Shown: piece after piece, positions 18,129-26,782 of the stretch
Layout: each line of letters starts with the position of its first letter
Position numbering within the stretch: the first letter of the stretch is position 1
DNA from: G958295935 sp965224235
GTDB lineage: Bacteria; Chloroflexota; Dehalococcoidia; Lucifugimonadales; Lucifugimonadaceae
Direction of reading: 5' to 3'
Length of the DNA stretch: 64,000 nt
Assembly (NCBI GenBank): GCA_965224235.1
Contig: CBDCYP010000002.1
Location: 1,798,001 to 1,862,000 of the forward strand
Notes under the pieces: model-generated
Told to the model about the DNA's origin: nothing
Database searches by the model: none
What the model saw: only the letters and a program-made list of their open reading frames with translations
Translations under genes and position numbers: made by a program

Positions 18129-19112
18129 ATGTTGGCGGCCCGGGCATTCGCCCCCGGCGACATCCGGTGTGTCGAGGTGCCGGCGCCCGTTCCCGGGCCG
18201 GGCGAGATGCTCGTTCGCACGGAGTCGGCATCAATCTGCGGCAGCGACTTGCACATGGCGTTGCTTGGGTGGGCCATTTCGAAATGGCCCGCGCCGGCAG
18301 GGCACCCCGGCCACGAGGCCGCCGGAATCGTCGTTGAATCGCTGAGTCCTCGCTTCAAATCCGGTGACCGCGTGCTGACTGCGCCTCACATATGGAATTC
18401 GCTTTGTTTCGCCGAATATCAGGCGATCGACGAGGCACATGTCTCGCCTTTACCCTCAAATGTGCCCTTTGACCACGCCACGATGGCCCAGCAACTGGGT
18501 ACGGTGATATACGCCGCCAAACGACTGACCTACGTCGAAGGAGCCGTATGCGCTGTTGTGGGTCAGGGTTCGGCCGGTCTGTTTTGGAACTACGTCCTTA
18601 AAAGGCAGGGCGCCGCCAGCGTGATTGCCGTCGAACCGGTAGCGCACCGCAGGTCGGTGGGAATGCTCTATGGAGCAGACCTCGCACTAGACCCAGCCAG
18701 CGACCCGGTTTTGCAAACAGTGATGGACTCGACAGGCGGGCAGGGCGCCGACATCGTGGTGGAGGCCGTAGGCAAGGCGGACACGCTGAGTTCAGCATTC
18801 GATCTCGTTAGGGACGAGGGGCAGGTCGTGCTGTTCGGACTTCCCGAGACGGACGCTGAAGTTCCCTTCCGCTACGGTTCGTTCTTCAGAAAAAGGGCGA
18901 CTGCGTTCACCGTGTTCGGATCCCAGGACGAGCCGGGACAGTCGAGCTACATGACCGCGCTCGAGTGGATCGCGCTGGGCGAAATTGACCCAGCGCCGAT
19001 CCTGACCCACACACTCCCAATCGAACAGGTGGGGCAGGCATTTGCGATGGCCGACGCCCGAGATAACGGGGTCGTCAAGTTTTCGCTGTCTTTTTGGTCG
19101 TCGGGAGCCTGA
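18129..19112 (+). CDS. Zinc-dependent alcohol/polyol dehydrogenase (MDR family)
   Basis: About 327 residues. ATG 18129 gives the standard MDR N-terminus (MLAARAF, then PVPGPGEMLVR); the frame also contains ATG 18111 and TTG 18078, and none has a strong ribosome binding site. The catalytic zinc motif C37-G-S-D and the G-H-E motif at 61-63 are present, followed by a Rossmann motif (VVGQGSAG). The four-Cys structural zinc loop is absent. Members oxidise sugar alcohols or secondary alcohols. It is convergent with the sugar-acid operon that follows. Confidence 0.88.
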   Translation: MLAARAFAPGDIRCVEVPAPVPGPGEMLVRTESASICGSDLHMALLGWAISKWPAPAGHPGHEAAGIVVESLSPRFKSGDRVLTAPHIWNSLCFAEYQAIDEAHVSPLPSNVPFDHATMAQQLGTVIYAAKRLTYVEGAVCAVVGQGSAGLFWNYVLKRQGAASVIAVEPVAHRRSVGMLYGADLALDPASDPVLQTVMDSTGGQGADIVVEAVGKADTLSSAFDLVRDEGQVVLFGLPETDAEVPFRYGSFFRKRATAFTVFGSQDEPGQSSYMTALEWIALGEIDPAPILTHTLPIEQVGQAFAMADARDNGVVKFSLSFWSSGA

Positions 19113-19125
19113 GCGCCTCGCAGGT

Positions 19126-20280
19126 CTACCAGTCGGCTACGCTGCCGTCTTCGAAATACTGCTCACCACCCAATTCCCGGTGGTAACCGGATTGATCACC
19201 CGAGTACTGGATCGTCGCAATTTGCTCGTCCACTTCCACGCCAAAACCAGGCTCATCCCACAACTCGATGTGCCCGTCTGCAACTCGCCAGGGACGTTTC
19301 AACAAGCCTTCACCTAAAGACGTATCCACCTGTTCCTGAACGAGGAAATTAGGTACGACGGCGTCGACGGTCATGCAAGCGGCAAGCGCCAGGGGACCTA
19401 TGGCAGAGTGAGGCATGACGTGTTGGTAGTACACTTCAGCGTAGTTCGCGATCTTCTTTAGCTCGGTCGGGCCGCCGCAGTGCGCAACGTCTGGCTGCAA
19501 GAGGGAAACGCACTGCTTTTCGATGACGTCCCTGAACTCCCATCGGGTCAACAGCCGCTCTCCCGTCGCAATGGGGAATGGCACATGATCCGATACCAGC
19601 TTGAGAGCATCGGGGTTTTCCTGCGGAACCGGCTCCTCGACAAACATTGGCCGCATTCCTTTGATCTCATTACACACTTCGATGGCCAGCCCCGGCGTCA
19701 TCTTGCCGTGAAAGTCGAAGCACAACTCCACGTCGGGGCCCACCCACTCGCGCATCGTGTATGCGCACTTGACGAAGCGGTCGATTGTCGACGGCGGCTC
19801 GTGGGCCCGAAACGTCTGACGTCCCGTCCCGGACTTGTAGGCCGTGTAGCCGGATTTAGCCAGGAGATCGAGGCGAGTTCGGGAACGCTCCATCCCCTCA
19901 TCTGTCAGATCTTCGATACCCCAGTGGGCGTACACGCGGATGCGGTCGCGCAACTTTCCGCCCATCAACGCGTAGCTCGGAACGCCGTAGTGCTTGCCTG
20001 CGACATCCCATAGAGCCGCGTCCAGCGCCGCGATGGCGGTCATATTGTGGGCGCCGCCGCGAAAGAACGCCGATCGGTACATCTGTTGCCAGTGATGTTC
20101 AATGAGCAACGGGTCTTTGCCCACGAGGTAGTCGGCATACTCACTTACCGCGGCGGGAACTGAAACCGGCTTCCCTTCCAGCGTGCTTTCGGCCCACCCC
20201 TCAATCCCTGAGTCGGTGGCGATTCTGACGAGACGGGTGCGCGGCGCTGGCGCGAATTGATCGATTCTGGTGATCTTCAT
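19126..20280 (-). CDS. Enolase-superfamily (mandelate racemase-type) sugar-acid dehydratase
   Basis: 384 residues, similar in layout to D-galactonate-type dehydratases. Metal ligands are Asp in CFDFHGK, Glu in MFVEEP and Glu in IATGERL; the general base/acid His is in VMPHSAIGPL. Such enzymes remove water from an aldonic acid to give a 2-keto-3-deoxy acid. It starts 24 nt after the SMP-30-type lactonase stop on the same strand, so lactonase and dehydratase form consecutive steps of an oxidative, non-phosphorylating sugar pathway. Exact sugar specificity is unknown. Confidence 0.9.
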   Translation of the reverse strand: MKITRIDQFAPAPRTRLVRIATDSGIEGWAESTLEGKPVSVPAAVSEYADYLVGKDPLLIEHHWQQMYRSAFFRGGAHNMTAIAALDAALWDVAGKHYGVPSYALMGGKLRDRIRVYAHWGIEDLTDEGMERSRTRLDLLAKSGYTAYKSGTGRQTFRAHEPPSTIDRFVKCAYTMREWVGPDVELCFDFHGKMTPGLAIEVCNEIKGMRPMFVEEPVPQENPDALKLVSDHVPFPIATGERLLTRWEFRDVIEKQCVSLLQPDVAHCGGPTELKKIANYAEVYYQHVMPHSAIGPLALAACMTVDAVVPNFLVQEQVDTSLGEGLLKRPWRVADGHIELWDEPGFGVEVDEQIATIQYSGDQSGYHRELGGEQYFEDGSVADW

Positions 20281-20304
20281 CGTCGTATCCTGATTGCCTG
20301 ATAC

Positions 20305-21198
20305 CTACTCGCCGGGCCAGGCGAAGTCAGTCTCAAATTCCGGTTTGCCTGTGGCGTCGACCCTAACCCGATACAGCTCCCCGCCCCGGTGAGCGTCGAA
20401 GTCATAGCCCTCGGGTTCCAGGCCGCTCGGAGGTTCACCTGTGCCACTCCTTGCCGTCGTCACATAGAGGTCATTCAATCCCGGGCCGCCGAACATGGCG
20501 GACGAGGTCTGCGTTGCCGGAAACCCGATGCGCTGCAGTTCGCTGCCGTCCGGGGTGTATTTGATTACACAACCGCTGCCCCAGACCGCGCCCCAAACGT
20601 TGCCGTCGGCATCGACTGTCATCCCATCGGGAACACCCATGTCGATCCCCAATTGCACGAACGTGCGACGGTTGCTCAAGGTGTGGGTCGTAGGTTCGTA
20701 GTCGTACTTGTAGATGGTCCTTGGGCCGCAGTCTGTGTGGTAGAAGGTCTTTAGGTCCGGCGAGAAGCCCATGCCGTTGGAGATCGCAAGCCCTGTTGCC
20801 ACCTCTTCGATCCCTCCATCCGGCAAGAACCGGTACAAGAGGCCGTTGTTCTGGCCGTCGAACATGCTGCCGGCGTAGAAACTCCCGTCAGGGCCGACGG
20901 TCACGTCGTTGAATCGGTACTTGTCGTCATGGTGGAGCCACGTCCAGTCGGAGTCAGACCGCCACAGCATCACGCCTTCCCACGTCCCAAGTGTGAGACC
21001 GCCCTGCTTGTTGACCGCCAGACCGCCTACGAAGATGCCGTCGTGGATCGTGCGGTGTTGCCCGGTGGCGGGAACGTACTCGAACAATCTGCCGGTGCGG
21101 ATGTCGGTCCAGTAAAGTTTTTGCGTGTGGGGGTCCCAGACCGGTCCTTCGCCCACCACGGCCTTTTCATCCTGAATCAATTCGATTTCGAAGTTCAC
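20305..21198 (-). CDS. SMP-30/gluconolactonase-family lactonase
   Basis: 297-residue six-bladed propeller of the regucalcin/gluconolactonase family. The metal ligands fit Glu in VGEGPVWD near residue 17, Asn in the AISNGMGFSPD strand and Asp in GVPDGMTVDADGNVWGA. It opens a sugar lactone to the aldonic acid used by the dehydratase encoded 24 nt downstream. No signal peptide is seen. It is first in the two-gene minus-strand operon, and its promoter should lie between 21199 and the tRNA gene. Confidence 0.9.
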   Translation of the reverse strand: MNFEIELIQDEKAVVGEGPVWDPHTQKLYWTDIRTGRLFEYVPATGQHRTIHDGIFVGGLAVNKQGGLTLGTWEGVMLWRSDSDWTWLHHDDKYRFNDVTVGPDGSFYAGSMFDGQNNGLLYRFLPDGGIEEVATGLAISNGMGFSPDLKTFYHTDCGPRTIYKYDYEPTTHTLSNRRTFVQLGIDMGVPDGMTVDADGNVWGAVWGSGCVIKYTPDGSELQRIGFPATQTSSAMFGGPGLNDLYVTTARSGTGEPPSGLEPEGYDFDAHRGGELYRVRVDATGKPEFETDFAWPGE

Positions 21199-21338
21199 GT
21201 CTCGCCTCCGGCCAAGGGTTGTCTCGATACAAGCGATCCGATTTTATGCCTTCTGGACTCGGAAACTACGTCGCGGCGGCCAAATCCCGCTGAACGGGTC
21301 AGTTTGCTGAGCGTTAAACTCGAATGAGCGAAAGCAGT

Positions 21339-21422
21339 GGGGGAGTGGCGGAATGGTAGACGCGCATGCCTTAGGAGTATGTGCCTTCGGGCGTGTGGGT
21401 TCGAATCCCACCTCCCCCACCA
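21339..21422 (+). tRNA. tRNA-Leu (anticodon UAG)
   Basis: The acceptor stem is GGGGGAG with CTCCCCC, discriminator A, and a genomically encoded CCA (21420-21422). The anticodon stem is CATGC with GTATG, enclosing the loop CTTAGGA, which gives anticodon TAG. A long variable arm (TGCCTTCGGGCGT) and a T-arm GTGGG-TTCGAAT-CCCAC confirm the class II Leu type. The repeat- and IS-rich island lies directly downstream, but no duplicated tRNA 3' end (att site) is seen in the window. Confidence 0.97.
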
Positions 21423-21717
21423 AACTTGACGAAATCAAGAATCCTCGCATTGAGGTTCAGGTTTGGACGGGACGTAAGACCGCCGCCGCGCCTTTGCGGA
21501 ATATGTCTCCTCCAGGCTCCCAGCGCCGGCGGCGAAGGTGGAAAAGCCGGGGCAAAAGGGCAAACCTCCTCTGTCCGCGAGTTCCCCTTCCCGGACCTCT
21601 TCCCGCCCCGCCACAGGGTTTTGGACGCAGGCGATGTAGCGCCCCCCCTTGTCCTCTAACTTATAAAGAGTTGGGGAGATATCCGGGAAAGTCCGTCCAA
21701 TGCGAATAGCCTTTCAC

Positions 21718-21820
21718 GAGCCTGTTTCAGAATCCTCGGACCTCTGGGGTCACGATTGTTTGGACTCCGGTTTTCGACGGAAGTAAGAGGTATAGCGCCG
21801 TATTCCAATCTCGTCATTCC
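21718..21820 (+). repeat. 103-bp direct repeat, left copy
   Basis: Nearly identical to 24320-24422, with the same length and about eight substitutions. The pair brackets a 2.5-kb block with tandem repeats and an insertion sequence. It begins GAGCCTGTTTCAGAATCC, reminiscent of an IS terminus, but no inverted partner is seen. Confidence 0.85.
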
Positions 21821-21843
21821 GGTGAAAAGAGACCTTTGCGTAA

Positions 21844-21847
21844 CTAG
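21844..21847. other. Empty target site homologous to the MITE insertion at 8096
   Basis: The single CTAG here has on one side a match to 8064-8095 and on the other a match to 8246-8275, both in inverted orientation. It represents the pre-insertion form of the locus occupied by MITE copy 1. Confidence 0.85.
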
Positions 21848-21914
21848 CTCCCCAACCAGTGATTCCTCACTCCATGTCACCCTGACCCCCCCCATGTCAC
21901 CCTGAGAGCCCCCC

Positions 21915-22298
21915 TGTCACCCCGAGCGAAGCCGAGGGGTCTGGGTAAGAAGGGCAGGGCATGCCGTCCATGTCACCCCGAGCGAAGCCGAGGGGTCTGG
22001 GTAAGAGGGGCGCGGCATGCCGTACTCCATGTCACCCCGAGTACCGCTCATGTCACCCCGAGCGAAGCCGAGGGGTCTGGGTAAGAGGGGCAGGGCATGC
22101 CGTACTCCATGTCACCCAGAGTACCGTCCATGTCACCCCGAGCGAAGCCGAGGGGTCTGGGTAAGAGGGGCAGGGCATGCCGTACTCCATGTCACCCAGA
22201 GTACCGTCCATGTCACCCCGAGCGAAGCCGAGGGGTCTGGGTAAGAGGGGCGCGGCATGCCGTACTCCATGTCACCCCGAGCACCGCTCCATGTCATT
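21915..22298 (+). repeat. Tandem array of an 80-bp repeat (GAGCGAAGCCGAGGGG core)
   Basis: Full cores start at 21915, 21971, 22051, 22131 and 22211; the last four are spaced exactly 80 bp and are separated by a shorter half-unit (GTCACCC.GAGTACCG). The core holds the imperfect palindrome CCCCGAGCGAAGCCGAGGGG, able to form a hairpin. Inter-repeat sequences are themselves repeated, which excludes CRISPR. Related units lie at 23942-24060 and, inverted, at 8006-8070. Confidence 0.85.
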
Positions 22299-22303
22299 CT
22301 GAG

Positions 22304-23941
22304 AGCCTGTGAATAAATCATTTATGCTCCTATGGTATTGAGAGGCTGATTGCTGGACAACGATATTGGGCAGCCATATCGGCGAGGTGAACACATGAGT
22401 GAAGAGACGCTGTTTGAACTTCCGGCCATCGAGGAGAAGCGAGCGCCTGCGCCAACGAGTCCGGGTGAGGCCCGGGCGCTGCGGCCGGTGCGGAATCAGC
22501 CTGAGTGGGCGGTATTGGACCTGGAATCTCGGTTGCCTCAAGAGCATCGGGCCCGTGTTATATGGAGCTTTTTGGAGAGGTTGGACCTGTCGGCCTTTTA
22601 TGCGCCGGTCAAGGCGGTGGAGAACCGGCCAGGCCGCCCAACGACAGACCCCAAAGCGCTGCTGGCGTTGTGGCTTCTGGCCACGGTTGACGGTATAGGG
22701 AGCGCCCGCCGGCTGGCGCGTTTGTGCGAAGAGCACGACGCCTACCGCTGGATGAGGGGGAACGTACCTGTCAACTATCACATGCTCTCTGACTTCCGGG
22801 TAGCCCACCAGGAGGCGCTGGACGGCCTTTTGACCCAGATCATAGGTTCTCTGATGGCCGCAGGGGCGGTCCTGCTGGAGCGTGTGGCTCAAGACGGGAT
22901 GCGGGTGAGGGCGAGCGCCGGCGCCGCGTCCTTTCGCGGCGCGCAGGGATTGAAGAGGCGCATGGAGGAGGCGCGGGCGCAGGTGGAGCGGCTGGCGCAG
23001 GAGCGGGAGCGTCCCGATTCCGGTGTGACGCGGCGTGAACGTGCGGCGCGGGAGCGTGCGGCGCGAGAGCGGGAGGAACGGGTCCGGGAGGCGCTGTCGT
23101 ACTTGCCCCGGGCACAAGCGAAGAAGGAACGCCAACAGCACACCAAGGCGAAGGCTCAGCGTCCCAAGGTTACGAAGGCGCGGGTATCCACCACAGACCC
23201 CCAGGCAACGGTGATGAAGATGCCGGATGGCGGCTTCCGGCCAGCCTGCAATATCGAACTGGCCACTGATAGCGCCAACGGGATCATCGTCGGAGTAGGG
23301 GTCACATCGTCGGGTACGGACGCAGGGCAAGCGGCGCCCATGGAGGAACAACTGGTCAGGCGGACGGGCCGGCGCCCTGACTCCTACCTGATGGACGGGG
23401 GCTTCGCTACCCGGGAGGACATCACCGCTCTGGAGCAACGTGGGGTGAGTGTGTATGCGCCGGTGAGGTTGCCCCGGAACAAGCCCGAACGGGAGCGTTA
23501 CGATCCCCGCTACGGGGACGAGCCGGACGTGGCAAGGTGGCGTCAACGGATGGCCACCGGCGAGGCCAAAGCCATATACAGGCAGCGGGCGTCTGTAGCC
23601 GAGTGGACGAACGCCCAGGCGCGTCTTCACGGAGTGAGCCAATTCAACGTACGGGGACTTGCCAAAATCACCAGCGTAATGCTCCTTGTCGCCGTGGCCC
23701 ACAACCTCCTGCGTTGGGAGGCGTTCATGGCGTAGGCAGACACGGGGGTTAAGCAGGCACAGCCGATAAGCTCCGGACCAGTCAATCCGGATTCCCTAGT
23801 GAATTCGCCCGGAAAGCGGCCAATGCTGTCCCGCAATTCTGCCTCCCTCAACAAGCGCCCGCCCCGGTGAAACTTCCCAATGGCGCTTTCCGCCACCAAC
23901 ATGCCGCCTAACAACAACAGAACCCAAAAAACTCACAGCCT
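22304..23941 (+). mobile_element. Insertion sequence (IS1182-like), about 1638 bp, inside the dispersed repeat
   Basis: The ends are imperfect inverted repeats (left AGCCTGTGA, right complement AGGCTGTGA). CTGAG occurs directly on both sides (22299-22303 and 23942-23946), consistent with a 5-bp target duplication. Removing the element restores a continuous repeat core (ATTCTGAGCGAAGCC), which supports these boundaries. It contains one intact transposase gene. The termini are inferred by eye. Confidence 0.65.
22395..23735 (+). CDS. IS1182-family-like DDE transposase
   Basis: 446 residues from ATG 22395, preceded by a GAGGTG-type ribosome site; the frame is open from 22350. Probable catalytic residues are Asp in VAQDGMRVRA, Asp in LMDGGFATRED and Glu in RASVAEWTNAQ. 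A long charged Arg/Glu-rich insert separates the first Asp from the second, as in this family. The gene has no stop or frameshift, so the element may still be active. A long open frame on its opposite strand is a shadow. Confidence 0.88.
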   Translation: MSEETLFELPAIEEKRAPAPTSPGEARALRPVRNQPEWAVLDLESRLPQEHRARVIWSFLERLDLSAFYAPVKAVENRPGRPTTDPKALLALWLLATVDGIGSARRLARLCEEHDAYRWMRGNVPVNYHMLSDFRVAHQEALDGLLTQIIGSLMAAGAVLLERVAQDGMRVRASAGAASFRGAQGLKRRMEEARAQVERLAQERERPDSGVTRRERAARERAAREREERVREALSYLPRAQAKKERQQHTKAKAQRPKVTKARVSTTDPQATVMKMPDGGFRPACNIELATDSANGIIVGVGVTSSGTDAGQAAPMEEQLVRRTGRRPDSYLMDGGFATREDITALEQRGVSVYAPVRLPRNKPERERYDPRYGDEPDVARWRQRMATGEAKAIYRQRASVAEWTNAQARLHGVSQFNVRGLAKITSVMLLVAVAHNLLRWEAFMA

Positions 23942-24060
23942 CTGAGCGAAGCCGAAGGGCTGGGTAAGAGGGGCAGGGCATGCCGCTCATGTCACCCCGA
24001 GCGAAGCCGAGGGGTCTGGGTAAGAGGGGCCGGGCATGCCGTCTGGATGGCTTAGGTTCC
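23942..24060 (+). repeat. Two further copies of the GAGCGAAGCCGAGGGG repeat
   Basis: The continuation of the array after the IS. It ends with a segment (GCATGCCGTCTGGATGGCTT) also present, inverted, at 8010-8030, linking this locus to the mosaic repeat near 8 kb. The rest of 23736-24531 has no gene and includes fragments of the same repeat families. Confidence 0.75.
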
Positions 24061-24319
24061 TCGGCTGCGCTCAAAATGACATGTGTCGAGGTTGCGCAAA
24101 GGTCTCTGAAAACGGGAATCTCGTCGCATGGCGGTCGACAAGAAAATACGCAAAGGACCTTTGAAACACCCTCTCAAAACCCGCCGCTACGAGACGAGGG
24201 GGTGGAAGTGTCTATTTTCGTACAGATGACATCGGTTAGCCAGAATGACAGCCGTTCGCGCTCGGATTGACAAACATTGTTGCGGGCGACCCTCACCTGT
24301 AGCTAGCGGCGGGTTTCAA

Positions 24320-24422
24320 GAGCCTGTTTCAGAATCCTCGGACCTCTGGGGTCACGACTGTTTGGATTCCGGTTTTCGACGGAATTAAGAGGGATGGTAC
24401 CGTATTCCAATCTCGTCATTCC
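24320..24422 (+). repeat. 103-bp direct repeat, right copy
   Basis: Partner of 21718-21820. It ends 110 nt before the open frame of the permease-fusion gene and marks the right edge of the island that begins after tRNA-Leu. Confidence 0.85.
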
Positions 24423-24693
24423 CCGTGCAAGCGGGCATCTGATGCCCTGACGGTCGGTACGAAACTAAGCAGGAACCTTCTGAAACATGCTCTTCAAAAC
24501 CGCCATGACGCGTTAAACACCACCGCGATGACCACCCAAGTCGAACGCCGCGGCCGCCAATTCGAAAGTAGTACCGTATACTCACCCGACAGGCCCGCCA
24601 CCAACTCAGTTCTGGGATACAGATCCGATAACGACGCCAGCTTCTCAGAACCCGCGATACGAGGCACACGAAAACCCGCCTATCCTCGCCTCT

Positions 24694-26385
24694 TTGGGTT
24701 ACGGGATCCAGTTCAGCCTGATCGCTTCCGCCACCCTGCTGGTAACCCCGGTTGTAGTGGCAAATGCGTCGGGTAGAGGTGAGTCGTACCTGGTGTGGGT
24801 GGTCTTCGCCTCTCTGTTGGTCTGTGGCGTGTCCACGTTGATACAGGTGCGGCGGTTGGGACCGGTTGGAGCGGGCGCCGTTCTGCCCATGTTCACCGCC
24901 GCCTTTTCCATCCCGTTTTGCATCACGGCGGTGGTGGACGGAGGGCCGGCAACGCTGATGGCCCTGGTCATCGTTACCGCGGTCACTCAGATCGTCATCT
25001 CCAGGTGGCTGTTCATTCTGAGGCGAATCGTCACGCCTACTGTGGGCGGCACGGTGATGATGATACTTTCGATCACATTGGCTTCGGTGGTGCCGCGTCT
25101 GCTTGAGGGAGCATCGTCGGAAAATGGGTTGGGGGCCCATTTGACTGCGCTGGCTACCTTGGGCGTCATCTCAGCGCTGATCCTGCGCGGCTCGGCGGTA
25201 TTGCGTTTGTGGGGGCCGGTCCTGGGCATAGTCGCTGGCTGCGTGGTAGGCGCCGCCATTGGACTCTACGATGTTGAACGGGTGATGGAGGCCCGATGGG
25301 TTGGGTTGCCGAGCGAGTGGCCAGGGCTGGGACTCGACTTCGGTATCCCATTCTGGACCCTGCTTCCGGCCTTTCTGTTTCTCAGCATAATTATCTCCAT
25401 TCAGGCCAACGGAGAATCCATCACCCTGCAGCGGGTCGCCAGGCGACAAGAGCGGGCCGTGGATTTTCGGCAGGTGCAGGGCGCTATGTCCGGAGCCGGC
25501 GTGACCAATTTGCTGGCCGGCGTCGCGGGCACGGTACCCAACATAATCAATCCGGGCATCGTTTCATACATCCAGACAACCGGCGTCGCTTCCCGCAGGG
25601 TAGGTTATTGCATCGGCTTCATGTTCATCGCAGTGGCGTTTCTACCCAAGGTGTCCGGTCTGCTCAGCTCTATTCCGGGGCCGGTTATGGCAGGGTTTCT
25701 TATCATGCTGAGCGGCACCCTGTTTATTGACGGGGCGCGTACGGTTATCCAGACCGAACAGAACAGGCAAAAGGTCTTGGTGGCGGGGGTCTGCTTCTGG
25801 ATCGGTGCGGCTTTCCAGTTCGGACTATTCTCACTGACGGATGTCGGGCCGGTGTGGGGAGCATTGATTCAGAGCGGCATAACTACGGGCGGAGTGGCCG
25901 CGATTGTGATGGTTTTGTATCTGGAGTTTAGCAACCCGCGGCGTATGCGTTTTCAGTCGCGGCTCCACGTCGACTCCCTGCCGGAACTCAATGAATTTAT
26001 CGTCAAGTTCGCAAATCGCAGAGGCTGGGACACTGCGATGAAGGATCGGCTCAGCGCGGTCGCAGAGGAGACGATCCTGACGCTGGCCCCGTTGAACCTG
26101 GAAGATCCGGGAGACGAACAAGGCGAAGACAAGAAGGATGAACGTCGATTGGTCGTGCTGGCGTCAAGCGAGGGTCCGGTGGCGGACTTTGAGTTCATCG
26201 GCGGGGGCAATGAAGAAAACCTCGAGGACCAGATTCGGCAACTCCAGCAGCACGACTCGGCAACTCCGGTAGAAAATGAACTCTCGCTCGTCATGCTGCA
26301 GGTCTACGCCTCATCCGTACAGCATCGGCAGTATCAGGGCACCGACGTAATCACGGTCCAGGTGACCCACCCCGAATCACGATAG
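24694..26385 (+). CDS. NCS2-type (xanthine/uracil) permease fused to a degenerate GHKL/RsbW-like domain
   Basis: Membrane transporter, 563 residues from TTG 24694. Residues 1-409 form many hydrophobic helices with nucleobase-cation symporter features (GAGAVLPMF, GTVPNIINPG). Residues 410-563 are soluble and resemble a histidine-kinase-like ATPase of anti-sigma type (ELNEFIVKFANRRGWD, then SAVAEETILTL), but the N-box Asn and the DxGxG nucleotide motif are not evident. The reading frame stays open up to 24532 and encodes plausible family sequence before the TTG (RYEAHENPPILASLGYGIQ), so the true N-terminus is longer; no standard start codon exists there. ATG 24528 is in another frame, so a start-region frameshift is possible. 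Confidence 0.8.
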   Translation: MGYGIQFSLIASATLLVTPVVVANASGRGESYLVWVVFASLLVCGVSTLIQVRRLGPVGAGAVLPMFTAAFSIPFCITAVVDGGPATLMALVIVTAVTQIVISRWLFILRRIVTPTVGGTVMMILSITLASVVPRLLEGASSENGLGAHLTALATLGVISALILRGSAVLRLWGPVLGIVAGCVVGAAIGLYDVERVMEARWVGLPSEWPGLGLDFGIPFWTLLPAFLFLSIIISIQANGESITLQRVARRQERAVDFRQVQGAMSGAGVTNLLAGVAGTVPNIINPGIVSYIQTTGVASRRVGYCIGFMFIAVAFLPKVSGLLSSIPGPVMAGFLIMLSGTLFIDGARTVIQTEQNRQKVLVAGVCFWIGAAFQFGLFSLTDVGPVWGALIQSGITTGGVAAIVMVLYLEFSNPRRMRFQSRLHVDSLPELNEFIVKFANRRGWDTAMKDRLSAVAEETILTLAPLNLEDPGDEQGEDKKDERRLVVLASSEGPVADFEFIGGGNEENLEDQIRQLQQHDSATPVENELSLVMLQVYASSVQHRQYQGTDVITVQVTHPESR

Positions 26386-26782
26386 TTGACAGCAGCCCGC
26401 GTGCTAACAGCGAGTCTTTGAGGCGCCGTACGTCCATCTCGGCGCAGCGTTGAAGAGCCCGATTAACTCTCTGCGGACCTCCAGGAGTGTGTCTAATAGG
26501 GGTACCGCCTGAACGGAACGTAAGCGCCCGTCAACGCCTCTGACGGATCAGGGGGTCCGGGGCATTCGGATGACGCACGGCACAGGTCATGAGGGCTGAA
26601 CTTCTGACGCAGGCTTCTCATGGGACCCGGCCGCGCGGGTGGTGCGGCGAACGCGATGGCTCACCTGGCACAACAGCCCATCTCGCCGCCATCTGTGAAA
26701 GTCGCCGTCCCGTCCGGCTCCCAGCCGGACGGGACTCATTCCTGCCTGCGCGTCCGCTGGGAGAACGGTCAGCGCCCCTAAC
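26386..26782. other. Intergenic region between convergent genes, with a strong hairpin
   Basis: No gene is supported. A perfect 13-bp inverted repeat with a 3-nt loop (26707-26719 and 26723-26735, arm GTCCCGTCCGGCT) lies between the convergent permease-fusion and alpha-2-macroglobulin genes. It could end transcription from either side, but no U-tract follows. Confidence 0.55.

Noticed and set aside
21915..22298. Possible CRISPR array
   Set aside because: Units are 80 bp apart but the sequences between cores are themselves repeats, not unique spacers, and no cas gene is near.
22272..23702. 476-codon open frame antisense to the transposase
   Set aside because: Pro/Arg-rich shadow of the IS gene in a GC-rich sequence, with no domain motifs.
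21339..24422. Integrative element attached at tRNA-Leu
   Set aside because: No integrase gene and no duplicated tRNA 3' end were found downstream; the direct repeats do not match the tRNA.
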